The notes under the pieces: model-generated
The model's input: only the letters and a program-made list of their open reading frames with translations
What the model was told of the DNA's origin: nothing
The model's database searches: none
Translations under genes and position numbers: made by a program
Shown: positions 14,534 to 15,988 of the stretch, piece after piece
Layout: the number at the start of each line of letters is the position of its first letter
How positions within the stretch are numbered: position 1 is the stretch's first letter
NCBI GenBank assembly: GCA_025656895.1
Contig: JAHXHF010000129.1
Location: 1-15,988, forward strand
Length of the DNA stretch: 15,988 nucleotides
Origin: a gamma proteobacterium symbiont of Bathyaustriella thionipta
Lineage (GTDB): Bacteria > Pseudomonadota > Gammaproteobacteria > Chromatiales > Chromatiaceae
Reading direction: 5' to 3'

Positions 14534-15235
14534 ATGAAAAAAACGATTACCTTTATCAGCATTGCTGCTGTACTGGGCCTGGCCGGTTGCGGCACCCCCG
14601 TACCTCGCGATCTGGATGGTCTGGACAGCAAAATCACTGAAGCAGAATCCGGTGATTTCGGTAAATGCATGGCTGAATCTCATGCGGCCGGTCAGTCTTT
14701 AGACACAGCCAAAACCATTCTGGCTACTTCAAAATCCAAAGCTTACTGGACCGAAACCGGTTCTTATGCTCAGGAAGGCCACGCTGCTGCCGAAGCCGGT
14801 ATGGCTCATCGAAAAGCTGCTGAAGAAGCCTGCACCGCCTGGAGACAGCCTATCATTGACCGTCTGGACGAACTGGATGGTCGCGTAAGCTACCTGGAAA
14901 GCCTGCATGAAGTATTGAAAGGTGTAACCTTCCAGACTGGTTCTGCCAACCTGACCGCTCAGGCTCGCACTGTACTGGACGTGATTGCCAACGCCCTGCA
15001 GCGTCGTCCTGTTAATGTAGAAATTGGTGGTTATGCTTCACAGACCGGCGGCGAAGAGTTCAACATGGAACTGTCACAGAAACGTGCAGAATCTGTTATG
15101 AACTACCTGGCTTCACGCGGTGTTGACAGCAGCTTGATGTCTGCCAAAGGCTATGGCTGGAATGACCCGATTGCTGACAACAGCACTCGTCAGGGTCAGC
15201 TGCAAAACCAGCGTGTTGAACTGCATCGTCAGTAA
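14534..15235 (+). CDS. Outer-membrane lipoprotein with C-terminal OmpA-like domain
   Basis: This 233-aa protein starts with a lipoprotein signal ending in LAGC (Cys19), so the mature form is lipid-anchored and probably faces the periplasm. An alpha-helical middle part (about 28-128) contains Cys45 and Cys100, which could form a disulfide. The OmpA/Pal-like domain starts near VTFQTGSANLT (131) and includes LSQKRAESV (180-188) and GYGWNDPIADNST (206-218). Such domains bind diaminopimelate in peptidoglycan through an Asp and an Arg. Here Arg184 is kept, but the Asp position of the usual GHTD motif is Ser169 (GYASQTG). AGGGAG lies 6 bases before ATG. Codon choice is strongly biased (CTG, CGT, GAA, GCT/GGT), which suggests high expression. 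It is monocistronic, with its own promoters and terminator. Confidence 0.88.
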   Translation: MKKTITFISIAAVLGLAGCGTPVPRDLDGLDSKITEAESGDFGKCMAESHAAGQSLDTAKTILATSKSKAYWTETGSYAQEGHAAAEAGMAHRKAAEEACTAWRQPIIDRLDELDGRVSYLESLHEVLKGVTFQTGSANLTAQARTVLDVIANALQRRPVNVEIGGYASQTGGEEFNMELSQKRAESVMNYLASRGVDSSLMSAKGYGWNDPIADNSTRQGQLQNQRVELHRQ

Positions 15236-15258
15236 GACATAGCGCTTAAGCAGTAATT

Positions 15259-15294
15259 AAGCCGCTGGGGTCTTATGATCTCAGCGGCTTTTTC
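15259..15294 (+). terminator. Intrinsic terminator of the OmpA-domain lipoprotein gene
   Basis: AAGCCGCTG (15259-15267) and CAGCGGCTT (15282-15290) form a 9-bp stem with a 14-base loop, and a T run continues to 15293. It lies 23 bases after the stop codon. It may also slow transcription arriving from the opposing glycosyltransferase remnant. Confidence 0.85.
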
Positions 15295-15352
15295 TTGCCC
15301 GGTCTGAATGATACATTTTGAGCATAAGCCTTATTGAATCTCTGCGAGTTTC

Positions 15353-15902
15353 TCACACGACCGAATCTATAAATTTTCGAAATTCAGTCCGGCTATCCAG
15401 CGCCTTCATTTCTGCTGCTAAAAGCTCTGCGCGCTGCCGGTAGACTGGATCAACCCATACCTGCTGCATAGTCTTCCTTAGCTGCGCGGCTTTCAAACGA
15501 CCGGCACGTAACATGATTCCCGCTCCGCATTGTTCCACGCCCTCCATGGTTAAATATTGATCCATATTGCTTGGAATGCCAATCAGTGGCGTTCCCGTGG
15601 CAAAAGACTGATAGGCAGAAGCGCTGCCTCCATTACCCACCATGAAACGCGCCAACCGGGCTGCCTGCACTCCTGGCAGGTAATCCGCAATAAAGCAATT
15701 GTCCTGCGGCGTATGCGTATAGCGACCGGCCGAAGATACAATACTGGTAAGCCCCATTTCATGCAGCGTATTGAGCACCCTGTCCGTCACCCACGTATCA
15801 CCCGAAGAACCGAGGGAAAGATAAACCACATCGTCTCGCTGACTCACTTCGTCCCACCAGTGCGGATAAGCTATTTCCGGCGACCAGACAATAGGGCCTA
15901 TA
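15353..15902 (-). pseudogene. C-terminal half of a family-1 glycosyltransferase, cut by an insertion sequence
   Basis: The frame encodes the acceptor-to-donor linker and donor-binding domain of a GT1 (UGT/MGT-like) glycosyltransferase, which moves a sugar from a nucleotide sugar to a small acceptor. Visible pieces are YIGPIVWSPE and YPHWWDEV, then VVYLSLGSSGD and the signature region ADYLPGVQAARLARF, NGGSASAYQSF and GTPLIGIPSNMDQ. Coding similarity runs back past the GTG at 15847 to the border of the terminal repeat at 15902/15903. The frame then enters the repeat and meets TAG at 15940-15938. The N-terminal domain (roughly 200 aa) is missing, so an IS insertion in the middle of the gene is inferred. 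A product started at GTG 15847 (164 aa) would lack the acceptor domain and is probably inactive. Confidence 0.75.
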
Positions 15903-15988
15903 TAGTGTCCGGCAGAAAACTCGCTATTTTCGAGGGGCTATGACCCCGCCCGCCGTCGAATTCAGTCAATTGCCTGCATTTTTGGCCA
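15903..15988 (+). mobile_element. End of an insertion sequence (right copy), truncated by the window edge
   Basis: This is the inverted copy of bases 1-86. It begins TAGTGTCCGGCAGAAAAC at the point where the glycosyltransferase reading frame is broken, which is independent evidence for an element border. GAGGGG (15932-15937) precedes ATG at 15940, and the frame runs off the window. The family cannot be named from this fragment. Bases TA at the border may belong to the target rather than the element. Confidence 0.65.

Noticed and set aside
1..15988. CRISPR array, phage genes, toxin-antitoxin or defence island
   Set aside because: No regularly spaced direct repeats, no structural phage genes and no small paired toxin-antitoxin genes were seen; apart from the edges the content is ordinary core metabolism and envelope genes.

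Overview
The window looks like a complete contig from a gammaproteobacterium of moderate GC. This rests on the gene set: Uup, CysQ, a GarK/GlxK-type glycerate kinase, MlaC, SpeE, biosynthetic SpeA, a three-domain PolA, and lipoproteins with classical lipoboxes. The lineage cannot be fixed more closely. A structured non-coding RNA directly downstream of polA recalls the polA-linked sRNAs of gammaproteobacteria (Spot 42 in enterics, ErsA in Pseudomonas, sX13 in Xanthomonas). It fits the last best, because it has several hairpins with C-rich loops.

Ends: the first and last 86 bases are exact reverse complements. The inner edge of each copy reads TAGTGTCCGG, and each copy carries an outward-pointing, RBS-preceded start of an ORF (MTPPAVEFSQLPAFLA...). 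The simplest reading is that both edges are the same end of two copies of one insertion sequence, cut off where the assembly stopped. On the right the element has cut a family-1 glycosyltransferase gene. On the left it lies 23 bases before cysQ.

Left arm (+ strand, 110-4279): cysQ, a secreted tandem-thioredoxin protein, a small secreted cysteine-containing protein, an MlaC-type lipid-binding protein and a glycerate kinase. It converges on the uup operon, with only 10 bases between the two stop codons. A small terminator hairpin overlaps both stops.

Middle (- strand, 9458 down to 4290): speE (spermidine synthase), an MscS channel, a patatin-like lipoprotein and uup. The last three are tightly packed: the mscS and patatin genes are 4 bases apart and the patatin stop shares a base with the uup start. 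speE is divergent from speA (+), so the putrescine-forming and spermidine-forming steps share one 98-base control region containing a perfect 8-bp-stem inverted repeat. speA overlaps polA by 8 bases.

Right arm (+ strand, 11385-15294): polA, then a 434-base gap holding the proposed four-hairpin sRNA (about 14176-14287) and an operator-rich promoter region, then a strongly codon-biased OmpA-domain lipoprotein with its own terminator. The OmpA-like domain has Ser where the diaminopimelate-binding Asp normally sits. The polA-downstream RNA is the most interesting candidate for an undescribed element.
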